Both the position numbers and the translations under genes were made by a program. Positions 9,867-22,922 of a DNA stretch of 64,000 bases are shown in pieces (the first letter of the stretch is position 1; every line of letters begins with the position of its first letter). Source of the DNA: Typha latifolia (lineage: Eukaryota > Streptophyta > Magnoliopsida > Poales > Typhaceae); the NCBI GenBank assembly GCA_019914945.1, contig CM034099.1, positions 18,068,704 to 18,132,703 on the forward strand. The letters run 5' to 3'. Below the pieces are notes generated by a model. The model worked only from the letters and a program-made list of their open reading frames with translations. It did no database searches and was not told where the DNA came from.

Positions 9867-11608
9867 TTCTTCTTCTTCTTTTTTTACCTAATAAGAGTAG
9901 TTGCTTGTGTATGTCTGCAAGCAAGGACAATCCACTGGCATGGGTTCCCACTTTTGAACAGTTTGCATTCTTTGGCCTATCTATCCATGTTTCAGCAATC
10001 AAATAAGAGCTAGCTTTCTGTAATCACATCAGCACAAGCACCATTTCACTGTTCATCAGCATATATAACACTGAGCGACATAGTATTACTGTCTGTGATC
10101 AATTATGGAGCCCTGATGAAGAAACCATGAAGTAAAATTTGCCAATTTGATGAAGCAACCATGTCAGATTTATATGCATGCATCAGCAGTACCATTTAAT
10201 TGTATATCAACAGATCCAGGAAAGTTGTGAGTTGCTGATGCAACCATGTGTATGCTAAAGTGTTCAGACACAAGGGTTCTATTTCATGAGTTATTTAATG
10301 AGTTGGTCCATCTGTGAAGCCTACTTTAGTGCATCATGGCTCAGAGCATGTTCTACAAAGTCATATGCTAATATGACTCATGTAAAGAAAGTTAGAATAT
10401 AGGCAAGTTATTATATGAAGAAAAGAAGAGCAACTTAGAGCTCTCTTCTATATATTTTACAGCATGGTCACCATTAATGAAGTCTTTAGATCATTTTTTC
10501 TTAGTTGAATCACTTCAGATAACATATGTATGGCAGGCATCAAGAACTTAAAGTGCTTTTTGACATAATTAAGGACATGCTATTTTTGAACAAAAAAGAT
10601 CTCTATCCAAACAGATTGTATAGATGAACACAGATTATATTTGGAGAGGAAATTTGTAGTGGAATGAAAAGTAAATTGACATCGTGTCGAATTCGGAGTT
10701 CGCATTCGATCAAATAAGCAAAAGATGAATTTCCTTTTCTCAGATATTATTCGACGAACAGTGCCAAGAGATACTTTTCATCAGTTTCTTATATATAGGA
10801 AGAATTAGAGGAGTGCCATCAGTAAGGTATTTTGTCTACCAATATTAACCTACTATGTCACAGATAAATTATATGGTCTAAAAATATAACAATATGTTAA
10901 CAAGAAGAAGTAGGGAAGTGTTAATATGTTCTCACCATTTACTTATTGTTGGAGAAAGTTTTCAGCTCTCACTTTTCCTTAATTCCTCCTTGCATAATTT
11001 TGTTATGCATCTGGATGTAGACTTTGCTTGAAGAAATGTTTCTCAATAGAATTCCAATTCCAATTCCAATTTTTTCATCTTTGGTGGTGTTAAATATTAT
11101 TTTGCTAAGAGGAACCTCAATTAATTTTCCTCCAGATTCAGTCTCTTCCTGTAAATTGTTATATACATATATATTGTGGTGAATCTCCTTGGGTTCTAAT
11201 CTCCTCTCTCTATCCTTAAATTAAAGTGGGTTATAAAATATTGTACATGTCTAATCTTTTACGCTAAAAAAGTAAACATAATCTGAAAGAACTAAAAGGA
11301 AATTAGAATTTAGGATCCAACTAACCATTGTTTGAACATATAAAGAGAAAGAACTTGCAAGTATGGCTGCACAGCACCAACACCGACGGCAGACTTGAGC
11401 TGTCGAAAGAAGTGGGCCTGGGCCGGATTACTTAGTAAAAGCTCCGATTCCGAACTGGCCCACAATAGGTGAGCCTAATGTTCTAATTTGGCTTTCAGAA
11501 GAAGACAAGGAAAAGCTCCATACCAATGGATATGAACATTAGTTTTTCCTTCACCAAAAGCACTCTTCCCCTCCCTTTCTCATCTTTTGCTGAAAGAAAA
11601 AAAAAAAA

Positions 11609-11642
<34 letters not shown>

Positions 11643-13516
11643 CTAGAAATAAAAAGAAAAGTTTACTCTTTTTTTTTTTTTCTTTATCTTGTTTTGGCTC
11701 ATATATTTAAATATAATGAGATAGGATTGATTTCTCTTTCCCTTTCTTCTTTTCAATTCTTTTATTTCTAGTCAAAGTTATCAACGACAATTGCACCCAG
11801 TATACGGGCTCATTCAATTTCCTTTTAAAAAAAAGCTTCACATAGGACAAAGAAGTTCGAGCGGGTGCTCTCCGCCAACCCCACCACCCGACCCTAATTA
11901 TTAAACACAGCAAGGTCATTAGCGTCATTACAGTCGTCCTACTAGCCCCATGTTAAGGATCATATTTAGTACATTTTTATTATTAAAATGCTAGTTTTGA
12001 TCGATCACAGTTGATCTAGTTATCAAATCACTCCTCTCGTCGGTCGGTTTTCGGAGCCGGCGGCTGCTAGGGTGGGTACGAATCGGCGGGGTTGTGGGAG
12101 TCGGCAGTTGCGGTCGTCGCGTCGCGTCGCGTGTGCTCGGCCGGTGGATCCCGCGCATTACGTAGGGCATTGCCTTTGCTTCGTCTTCTTCTTCTTCGCC
12201 TTCTCCATTAGCGACTTATTTAGGGGGCCGTAATCACGTGACGTGCCTCCCCCTATTTGTAGTCTTTCCCGGTTAATGCCACTTGGACGTAAATGGATGT
12301 GGGACCGTGCTTGTTGACGCCGGGGGTGGGGACCACCGAACCCTCCGTGGGGTTTCCAATTTGAGGTCCCAATTCGGGGATTGGTACATCGGGATTGGAC
12401 GCAATCCGCTGTGGTACGTCAGGATCTGTTCCGGTACACGTAAATAACTTCTCTGTTCTTTTCCTACTTTTGGATTTTTTTTTTCTCTTTGGTTAAGAAA
12501 AAAAAGTAGCACCGTGGTTTTTCTCGTGGTAAAAGGTGATAAATACTTTGTTAGGATAGGTTAGAAAACAAATGCCCATATTAATAAACAATTACTTCTT
12601 CTTAATTACATCTTTTCTATCTTTGTAGTATGTAAAACAAGTACTCATAGTTTGGACTTTATACATGGTTCATTTATTCGGATGATTAGATCAGTTATCC
12701 AATTTATATATTAATAAAAATTATCTATTTTATTTGGCCTATAACCTATTAGCTCGGTATGGATCAAGTATTAATATTATTTAAGATTTTTTTCTTAATT
12801 TTTTTAATTATATATATATATATATACATGGGAGAAATGTGTATAAATATTAGTTTGCTAATTACCCACCATAGAAAATTTTGAGCTAACTACATATCCA
12901 GCATTACATCATATCTAGGTTTTAGAACCACATGAAAGAAATGTGTTGGAATTGTATTATTGGGATGCAACCCTATAAATAAATAAATGTGAGAGATTTT
13001 CTATAGTAAAAATAAATAAAAGGTGCATATTAGAATAAGTAAATAGCGATGAAACATCTCACCAAGCAAAGATAAGCATTAAAATGAATGGACATTTCTA
13101 TTTTTTTTTTAGGTTAGCTATGTATGGTAGGATTCACACCAGTAGGTCTTGGAGATTTTCTTTGATAATGACAGAAAAATTACACCCCTTAAGTAGTAAC
13201 ATATATATATATGTGACATTTACTTGATAATGAGAGAAAAAATTATCACATCTATAAGTCTTGGAGATCTCCTTTTCCCTGTCAATGCTATTACATGATA
13301 TCATTTTGAAGTACCATTGTATACTTTCACAGCCATATAGGTGAAAGCTGCCTACTGTTAGAGTGAGCCACGCATACATAATTATATATGGTCCTCCCTT
13401 ATGTGGGGCATAAAAGTTTAATGGGAAATTGAAGGCTCATATCTTTTGTAGATTAATTAGCAGTACCACTCGTAATCTTTCCATTGGTTGCTTCTATTGT
13501 TTGTAAGTTGGTTCTC

Positions 13517-13553
<37 letters not shown>

Positions 13554-14137
13554 CAGTTTAGGATATATTGGTTCAGTAGTTTGGATTACATTCACTTTTC
13601 CTTGGTCAAGCTGCATTTATTGTGTATGAGTTGGTTGTTGGAACCCTAAAGTGTGCATATGTACTATCATAAAATACTTTGTCAGAGAAACCATATAAAC
13701 ATTAGTTTACATGCTTCTTTGTCATTTGTTGCTTATGTATCAAAAGGATAGATGATCTATAGAATTAATTACACCCCAGTAGTAATCTTTATGGAGATCT
13801 AGCTCTTGGGAAGTTCCTAGAAAATGCATCACTGTCTGTTAATTGTTGGGAAGGACAATCCATATTTATGGAGATTTAAGTGACTTCTGATTTTATGTGT
13901 TTCGAGATGCAATGTATCTAATATTAATGAGAAAGCAATATAAATAAAAATTTATATCTGTTCTCTTTTTTATTTATTAATTAAAATGAAGGTCATGATA
14001 TTTATTGAAGGGATAATTATATTTATACTTTGGAAATATTGCTTACTCCTACGTATATCAACTTATTTATTTCGTAAAACATTTACCCTGTTAACTATAA
14101 AAAATCTCTAAAATATAGATAATTTTATCCTTATATT

Positions 14138-14175
<38 letters not shown>

Positions 14176-16205
14176 TAATGGTAAAATGATTATTTGATGT
14201 GGGTGAATATGGAAATAGGCAAAAATTTTGGAGGTCTTAGTGTAATTATTCTTTCATAAAATCCATAAGTAAAAAACTGTTCTTTATATTATAATTTATA
14301 TGTGTTTTTGAAAGTATTTGTATCAAGCTATATTAAAAATTTGTGCTTAAATGATATATCTATAATAGTTTCCCATGTCTAAAATATATAAAAAAAAAAA
14401 TCCATAGAATTACTAGACGAATGCAAGTTGATTTATACAAACAAGCACACCATGTAATAGTTTCCCATATCTAAGTTATTCTATTTCCATCATAATGTAG
14501 ACTTTGTATGATTCCTTTCCCTTTAACTTGTGGGATAAAAGACAAAATAAGCTTGGGGGATTTAGAGACAGGGAACCCCTACAATTTATCTTTCATTCAT
14601 TTATTGGAGATGATATATATACCAAGTAGTTTCTACTTGTTCATCCAAAGTAAGTAAAGCTAGATTACAAAGTGGAAAGGATAATAAATATATAACATAA
14701 CCATTAAGTAAAGATTGTATATCTAAATCAACTTTTGGTATCTTCCCATTTGGCCAACCAACACCAGCTTCCTGTTTGGCAAATAAGGGGGGGTTGAGAG
14801 GTACAGGCATGATCTTAGCAAAGACAAGCTTACTGCACACAAGATATTTTCCTTTGTCTATACCTCAAATATAAGTCCTTGTATTGAGATTTTGAACAAT
14901 CTTATGTTTCTCTAAGGTGAGAAGAGTCCAAATCAGCTGCTTAGTTTTCACTAGACACATGGCAAATGTTCATGGGCATTGCACCACTACCAATCAATAC
15001 AGTAATAGACAATACTACCCATCCTTTGGATATTCTGAGAGGAGGAGGAGAAAGTGAGAGGGGGAGGGGGGCAAGTCCAATCTGTAAACGTTGATAGTAG
15101 TCCTTTCAAGTGTAACATTGAAAGCCAACATCGATCCTCTAAATGTTTAATAAAATATATTATGAAACTATATATATATATATATATATATATGTTTATC
15201 CTTTGGTTCGGACCCCTTCGCCGTCCCTATTTAACCCCTATGTTTATCTCTTTGCTTTGTTGACCCCCTTCGCCTTGACAACACCCTTTCCCTAACTTAT
15301 CTAGATATTGTATATTTATCTATTATATATGATCTTCATATCCTCGGTGAAGTTGGTGATTATTTTTGGTAACTAAAGAGCCTTTTAAGACTATAGTGGG
15401 AAAGGATATTCTTCGTACCTAAGAGCATGTTTTTTTTTTTTGGTTTTGACTTTATGATTCAGTTATTTTATTTATAGTTTAATCTGATGTTGACTTATAT
15501 ACATGTAGAATTTTTTTAAAAAAAAACTTAAATTATTTCTGTAGAAATATAATATAAATTTAAAAGGATAGGAAATATGGACGCGGAGGAACAACATTGA
15601 TTTCAGCATTACAATTGGTGTGGACCATTTTTTTATATATAAAAAAAAAAAGGATTAAAAATGGGATCAAAGCATTCAAAGGTAATCTATTAAATACAAT
15701 TTTGTTATAATTTTCCAAGTAGCTAATCATTCCGATGGCGCACAAGGCAGAGAGAGGTAACAGTGCAAGTGTGTAGGTTCCAAAACACGCACAAGAAAAC
15801 GCAAATCGAGCCAAAATCCCGGAATCTCTCGCTTTCTTTCTCACTCTCTCTGACCCCAAAATCCTCTGAGATCCAAAAGTTCGATTCGCATAGCCTTGGC
15901 GCTTTCCCCTCTCCTATAGCTACTACGCCAAATTGCTCCCCAAGTCCCCATAAAAAAGAGAGAGAGAGACAGGAAATCATATATATATATATAAGGAAAT
16001 AAAAAGATCTTCGTATCAGAGTCATTGGAAAATTAACATATACAACCCCAAACAAGTCAATATTTGTGAGCGAAGAGAGACAGAGGAGTTATAAATGCGT
16101 TCCTGTTTGTTTCGGGAATACAAGGAGAGCCGAACTCAACTGAGTTCACGACTGTTAGGTGCATATAAAGAGTGAGAGAGTGGAGGAACAGAGAAGCAAA
16201 GAAAG

Positions 16206-16207
<2 letters not shown>
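9864..16207. other. 6.3 kb gene-poor region
   Basis: AT-rich intergenic DNA with many microsatellites: (AT)n(GT)n at about 11609-11642, (AT)n at about 13518-13551 and 15170-15193, (GA)n at about 14139-14171. A GC-rich patch lies at about 12030-12440. The right end, from about 15750, should be the APT promoter and leader. Open frames are short, overlap on both strands and show no domains. No gene is called. Confidence 0.5.

Positions 16208-16269
<62 letters not shown>
16208..16269 (+). repeat. (GA)n tract directly before the APT start codon
   Basis: About 31 GA units that run up to the ATG of the adenine phosphoribosyltransferase. If transcribed, it forms the 3' end of the 5' leader. GA tracts at plant promoters are known binding sites for BASIC PENTACYSTEINE proteins; that role here is inferred. 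Confidence 0.85.
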
Positions 16270-16272
<3 letters not shown>

Positions 16273-19200
16273 TTGGAAGAGGAGAACGGCGTAGACCCTC
16301 GTCTGCAAGCCATCTCGGCGGCCATTAGGGTGGTGCCCCACTTCCCAAAACCAGGTCTTTTTCTTCGTCATCGTCTTCTTCTCTTTATCTCTTGTGGGTC
16401 TTGCTTGCTTTGCTCTCTCTTGAGCTCTGCTCTCGTTTTTGCGAGTTGGGTTCGTGTAAAATTTTGTTCTTTGATGGAATTTGGGACTTGGCGGGGGTAC
16501 CAGGGATCATGTTCAACGACATCACCCCGCTTCTGCTCCGCCCCGAGGTGTTCAAAGACGTCGTTGAGATCTTTGTCGATCGATATCGCGACATGGGTAT
16601 CGCCGCGGTTGCTGGTATTACCCCTCTCATCCTCTGTTCTCTTTACTTTAATTGGACTCTTTTTTATATTCCCCTCTTATTTGAGGACCGGAGCGCAAAA
16701 CCTTTTTGGTTCCGAGTTGACTCACTGAGTCGCGTGCAAATTACCCCTGTCTATTGCCCGTTCTTTTTCCCCAGCGAGAGTTGACCCACCCGACGATATG
16801 TTGGCCGGGGAAGCCGACCAATGCACTTGCAGCTTTCCAAGTTGCATGCATGGCATGGTCTGTACGGATGTTTCTAGTCCGTCTCCTGTTTGTATTTGAC
16901 CAACTAAATCTTCTTCTTGTGTCTGTATTGTGTCATCTTCACCTAGTTAAATGTCGTATTCTCTTCTTGTTTCCTTGTGAGTATTTACATAGCTCAACAT
17001 ATCTTTGAGGTAATTGTTTAGAAGGACTTTTTTTTTAGGGGAGTTTGTAAACTTATATATTTTCTATTTCAATTGGGCCAATACAACTCCTATTCAGCAA
17101 CTTGGAATTTCGCTTATAATATTGGACTCATTGGATTCGATAGGAGGACACGGGAGTTCTGTTTGGTGTAGAAACATCATAATGCAAGTTGATGCACTGA
17201 TTCCTGTCTCACCGATCAGAAATTCGATACACAGAAAACTAAATTACGCGCATCAACTTGCAGAGTCCTATTTGCAGAATTTGTTTGTATGTTTGCTATT
17301 AGGCTGCTTAATTATTGCCCTAAAGAGTGGGTATTTGCTGGATAGCTGCAAAACATATATTGCATGTTTTGTGAAAAAAAATTGGATCAGAAAAAATTGA
17401 TAGGTCTATAACTGAATAACATTCTGTCATCAATAACAAAGTTTTGGTGGTATTTTATATCAGAATCTTTATGGTCCTAGCCTTTTCGTTTTCAGTACAA
17501 TCTTGCTATTAGTTGTAAGGTCATTCCTTCGTACATGTTCTATTGAACATTCTTATATGCGGTATTTGTTTTGGGTTATAAACTTGTCATAATTAATTAT
17601 TTGAATTCATACATATGTGGTCTCACATAATAAGTACAAAACTGCATCCTTCAACAAACTATATCGTACGAGTTTGAACTTTGGAGTTCCATTTTATAAG
17701 AATTAAATTTATGCTATGCTTAGCAAGAAATAGCTTTATATAAACTAACTCAATCAAGTGATCTACAAGGAATTGAAGCTAGAGGATTCATATTTGGCCC
17801 TTCAATCGCCTTGGCAATTGGTGCAAAATTTATACCATTACGTAAACCTAAGAAATTACCAGGTACAAACTTCACTCAATATATTTGACTTATATATATA
17901 TATTCTTTTTTCCTGCTAAAGTAAGATTTTCAATTTTCTGTTGAACAACTATTAACCAAGTTTTGGTTCTCATTTTATTCGAAGCATGAATTTGTAAATT
18001 GTAAGATTCATATAGTGCTAATACTTTAATCTGTCAATTATTTCTTAAGATAGAATATACCTCTTCATCTTGCACATACTGTTGTAAGTCAGATGCCTTG
18101 TAACTAAAATTTCCGAGCATGCTTGCATTTATATTCAAAAACTCATTGACCAGACTTTTATGCAAAAAGTTTTATGATACAATTCTAACATGAATTTCAC
18201 ACAAAGAAAGGAGGCATATAAGATAGAGTTTGTCATATCATTGCGATTGTGTGACCAGGAAGAAGCTATGATGTCTGGCAGCACACGTAAAACTTGATCA
18301 CATCATATGTCAAGGTGATGTGCAATCGAGGAGGCACGAGCATCTAAGAACATTCTTCTTGGTAGGCTCGTGAAGTGATTGCTAGCTGACAACATGGGTT
18401 GTCCACCAGTGAGCAAGCAATGAACAATGTGGCATTGCTACCTTTGCACATGATAGATAAGTTGACTGTTTAATTTAATTTAGACAAAACCAAAGATTAG
18501 TTTAGAAACTAATGATGGTGAGAATAGCGGTATGTTTGTTGTTTAACTCTCACCATCTTCTTCTCATAGCTATGAGTGTATGACTTGGGACACATCTCCT
18601 GAAGCTCTTCGTGCTAACTTCAAAGGTATTTTTTGTGAAGATAAGTAAACCATGATATATTTTTGTGGTTGAGTGTGCTTCCCAGTACTTGATCTTTGAG
18701 AGGTTTCTATACTTTTAAGAAATTTAGCTTTGGAACCATCAAAGATGTAAATTCTGTGTAGCACTTAGTAGTTGCTCAAAAACTTCATAAATTATTGTAT
18801 ACTCTCTAATGATCTTATTATGACCTATTAAGACATTGTTTCTATGCCACATGAGTTAAATTCTAGCTCTGGAATGCAGAAAAAGATATGGCACGGATGT
18901 GTCATGCTTGTTTCTTTTATGGAAAATATATGCCATATATCATGCCTTGTAAATTATTATTTAGTGTGATAATTCATTACTCCCATATAGGTGAAGTAAT
19001 TTCAGAAACTTATGTGCTTGAATACGGTACCGACTGTTTGGAAATGCATGTTGGAGCTGTACAACCGGGGGAGCGCATACTGATCATTGATGATGTGATT
19101 GCCACTGGTGGTACATTATCTGCAGCAATAAGACTTCTTGGTACATTTCTAGTTATCTTCTCCAAAAGTGTAGTATAAACTGTTCGAAATATATTTAAAA

Positions 19201-20523
19201 CAGCTGTATATCTTGCATATTATCCTTCCATGTATACAAAAGTTTCCATTGAAATTGTCATATAAGTTGGACAAACAATTACATTTAGCATGCTAACTTG
19301 AGGAAAATGTCAACATGCTGGATGATTCCTCATATTGAGGCCATCATGCTTCAATTTGTTCACCGACAAGTAAATTATCAAATTAGTGAAAAATATTAGC
19401 ATGCAGGAGAATAAAAGTCTTATGAACATTTCTTCTGAGAATGTGTCTGGAGTTAACCTCAATCAAAAGTATATGTATGAGTACAAACCAATAGAACATT
19501 AGTACTTTCTTCTTCTAAATTGTGTAACTTTTTACGTTGTTTCTTGAGAAAGAATATACAATATTATGCTGTCAAATCTTTTCATAAAGTATGTTTCATC
19601 GACTGACCTTAACTTTTTCATGTTTGTGGGAAAATTTGCATTTCTAGAGCGTGCTGGAGCCGAAGTGGTTGAGTGTGCTTGTCTCCTAGGCTTACCTAAA
19701 TTCAAGGTATGATGTTATTAATTTCAGAATAACACTCTGTTTTTCTCAGCTAACCATTCAAAACCATGTAACTTGGGAATGGAATTGTCAGCTTGTTGCT
19801 ATCTCAAATTTCTTAGCAGAGCTGTGTTTTACAGCATACTAAAAGCAAGACATTGCGGAAAATATCCAGTAGAGGCATGCAGTTATACAAATATCTATTA
19901 GAGACATAACATATTAGTCACAGAAGTAATTGTGAATGAAGTTTATTGTTATCTGAAACTAACTTGTTTCATGTTCTTATTCTTGTTATGATCCTAATGT
20001 GTTTCTATAAAAAATGATGCCCATTTTGGAAGTAGTTCACCTCTTCATGAACTTCTATTGACCTTGAAGCCTAAGAGATAGGGACCAATTATGTTATTCC
20101 ATACACCATCTCAAAAAATGAAACTACCGTACCATTGCAATCTATAGTCACTATGTGACAACTACATTCTTGATTGCCACATGCCATTTCAAGATAAATG
20201 TGCATTCTTGTGGAACTTGACAAAATAATTAGTAGAGGCTGACTCATGATTGTTATTGCTTGCTATATAACAAGGAAGTTGGTAATTTGCTGTGATCTCT
20301 GTTGAAGTACTTACGTCAGTCCGCAAATAAAATATTCTGCTTCACATTTTTAAAGAATAACAAAATTTCTTTCTTCATCTTTTTTAATTCTACCGTACAT
20401 AGTTTATGACCGTTCTTTCGCATTGGTACATTTTGAATGCCATGTTGACAATTGCTATATATATAGGAACGCTTCAGGCTGAATGGAAAGCCCGTGTACA
20501 TAGTCGTGGAGTGCCGTCAGTAA
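16270..20523 (+). CDS. APT: Adenine phosphoribosyltransferase
   Basis: Exons: 16270-16354, 16504-16614, 17770-17862, 18991-19140, 19648-19706, 20467-20523 (555 nt, 184 aa). It converts adenine and PRPP to AMP and PPi; in plants APTs also convert cytokinin free bases to nucleotides. Visible signatures: [17 protein letters not shown] near the N-terminus, [12 protein letters not shown], the RKPKKLPG loop, and the PRPP-binding motif [16 protein letters not shown] in exon 4. The length fits cytosolic plant APTs (about 180-190 aa), and no transit peptide is seen. Exon joins restore the frame at each split codon (G/GG, G/GA, G/GT, G/AG), and the last exon ends [12 protein letters not shown]. Of the Arabidopsis set it is closest in form to the short APT2-5 group; which member cannot be settled here. 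Confidence 0.95.
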
Positions 20524-22307
20524 CATCTGATGTACCTCTCTTCATTGTGAGATCATTTTCTTGTCTTCTAAAGTAAGGAACCAATAACATAGTAAAAATA
20601 TATTTCTAACTTCTAAGTATACAGGCAAAATTTGTACTCCCTAATTGGATGAGGATGGATGCCCATGAGGGAGAGGGTCAGAGGGATTTTATTGAGAGGA
20701 AACTGATACTTAGCTTGATATAAGAGAACTATGAGTAGACGAGGAAGAGAGGAAAATTAAAATCCACGAATGGATGTGATTTTTAGAAAATATATCTTAG
20801 CATATAAAAGATGAACTATTTCTTCCCTTTGACATGGTGTTTTACTGATCTTGGTGTCTTCCCCTCTGCTGTTTTCCAGGAAATCTCATGTTAAGCCGTT
20901 CCGGCCATTCCCCCGAGTAAGTTTGCAAGCCAATGTAGCAACGAAATCTCTGATCATTGCTGAAGCAAGCAGCTGAACTCACTTGACTCAGGATAAATAT
21001 TTGAAATTGGTTAATTAGGATCAATTAGTTTGAGGTCCCCTGTGGGAAGTTTTATAGTTAGACAAACTTGTACTACTCGGCACAAATCTTCTCTTTCTTG
21101 TGATATTTCTGTGCGCTATGTCATGAAAAATATATTTGCATTCTCTCACTGCTGTTATCTTTAACATTTTGAGTAAAATTCAGGCATCTTAAAAGAGAAG
21201 AAAAAAATAAAATCCAAACACACTCTGGATTCTGCCTCTTAAATTAGTTTTCCTTTTTTTTTTTTTCCTCCTCTTTTTTAATGATAAATGCTACTTCTCA
21301 AGAGAAGGCATTTTATCATCATAAATTTGTTAAAATTTACGTTGAGTTTTACATACAAATTTGACAAATAATGGACTACAGTTCTCTTTAAAAGTGGAAA
21401 ACAGTATATATGATATTGTCTGTAGAACTGGAAGATTCAAAGCCTTAAAGCCTGTTGGTTTTATTCCTAAGCTGACAGCCCTATCGAGGAAACGGGAAGC
21501 TCTCTTCCCATTTGGCCATCTATCTACTCTCTCTAAAATAATAATAATAATAAAATAAAATACCACACCATGAATTTTAAACATTCATCTTCTCCTATTA
21601 GTTGCTTTCAGTAATGAGGATAGGGGGAAAAAAAAAGCCCTTTTCGTGACTCCATTGCTGCTTAACTACCTAACGAATCTCTACTACCTTTTCAAGTGGC
21701 ATTAGAGTCGCTAATCTCTGTCTGCTAATTATGATTTGTCTTTGCTTTATAACCATAAAATTACTGCTTGTTAGTTAATGATCCATTTTAATTTAACATA
21801 ACTTAAGGTAGATGTCTTGACACGAGGACTCGATGTACACAAGCACTTACCTTTTGACAAACGAAAAAGTTGAGGCTTGAAATGTGGAACACGGCAAAAA
21901 ATATCTGTCACAATTAAACAGCTCAAGTAAATTAAAGAAAATATATTAAGAAATGCAAGATTTCTAGGATATAAAATTTTCCCAAGAAGATATTATAAAT
22001 AACTAGTAAACAATACCTATAAAATATTCTAATCCAATTGGTCTGCTAATTTAAAAAATTTCTCTGTGATAAATTACAATCCTTTGAATCTTTGAGACCC
22101 ACAACCTACGACCAACTAAGTCCAACTTAATAATATGTCAACAATGTGGTAAAAAAAAAACTGGCCACCTTCCATTTGTGTAAGGTAAGAAGGACCAAAT
22201 TAAATCACCAACCCACTCGTATATCTCCTTATAAGAAGGACTCAAGCAAAATTATTCTAACTCCACAAATCACAACAAGCACTAGCTACTCTAATCCCTC
22301 CTCTACC
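20524..22307. other. APT 3' region and HyPRP-3 promoter
   Basis: It contains the APT 3' UTR (end not defined) and AT-rich spacer. A TTATAAGA box at 22229-22236 lies about 72 bp before the HyPRP-3 ATG and may be its TATA element. The open frame over HyPRP-3 extends upstream to 22146, but that part has no signal peptide and looks non-coding. Confidence 0.5.
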
Positions 22308-22922
22308 ATGGCCAAGCTCATCCCACTTTGCCTTCTAATCCTCTTCATGGATCTCATTCCTTCTACCCTTGGGTGGTTTAACTACTCCTTCAGGTTACCC
22401 CCAAGGACTATCCCTTGCCCTCCTTACCTACCCAAGCCAATGGCGCATAGGCCACCAAGAGCCATTCCAGTGGTCCAACCCCCCTTGCCACCCTTGGTTG
22501 GACCCCAACCTCCACACAGTCATGTAATGCCTCCTTTGCCACCTATTGTTATGCCACCACTACCTTCATACGTAGGACCAAAAAATCCTCCAAAACATCA
22601 ATTGCCATTTCCACCACCGCAAACAATGGTACAATTGCCGTCGTCGCCACCACTGCCGTCACACACGTGCCCCGTAGACAGGATAAAGCTACGACCATGT
22701 ATTACTTTACTTGGCAGCGTGTCACGTATCGGTATCGGCCGTTATGCAAAGACAGTATGCTGCTCTATGCTACAAGGGATCACAGACTTTGATGCTGCTT
22801 CATGTCTTTGCACAGGAGTGAAAGCTAAGTCGCTGAATATAAATCTAGTGACTCCGACAGTGTTAGAAATGCTCGTAGGATGTGGAAAGCATCCACCACC
22901 GGGATTCCAATGCCCTGCATGA
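22308..22922 (+). CDS. Hybrid proline-rich protein with Pro/His-rich linker, HyPRP-3
   Basis: Intronless, 204 aa from the ATG at 22308. I chose this ATG because a signal peptide follows at once (MAKLIPLCLLILFMDLIPSTLG) and the context ACCATGG is good. A long linker (about 30-125) is rich in Pro, with scattered His and aromatic residues (for example PPLPPLVGPQPPHSH, VMPPLPPIVMPPLP). The C-terminal eight-cysteine domain is complete: TCPVDRIKLRPC, VCCSMLQGI, SCLCTGVKAK, GCGKHPPPGFQC. It belongs to the same secreted HyPRP family as the genes at 2325 and 4178, but its linker has no exact repeats and its codons are less GC-rich. Wall or surface location is inferred. Confidence 0.88.
   Translation: MAKLIPLCLLILFMDLIPSTLGWFNYSFRLPPRTIPCPPYLPKPMAHRPPRAIPVVQPPLPPLVGPQPPHSHVMPPLPPIVMPPLPSYVGPKNPPKHQLPFPPPQTMVQLPSSPPLPSHTCPVDRIKLRPCITLLGSVSRIGIGRYAKTVCCSMLQGITDFDAASCLCTGVKAKSLNINLVTPTVLEMLVGCGKHPPPGFQCPA

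Noticed and set aside
9395..10013. Poly-Leu/Ser/Phe open frames
   Set aside because: They are translations of (CTT)n and (CT)n microsatellites.
14741..21518. Shared 16-mer TCTTCCCATTTGGCCA at 14741 and 21503
   Set aside because: One 16-base match in 64 kb is near chance, and neither site has a microRNA-like long hairpin.
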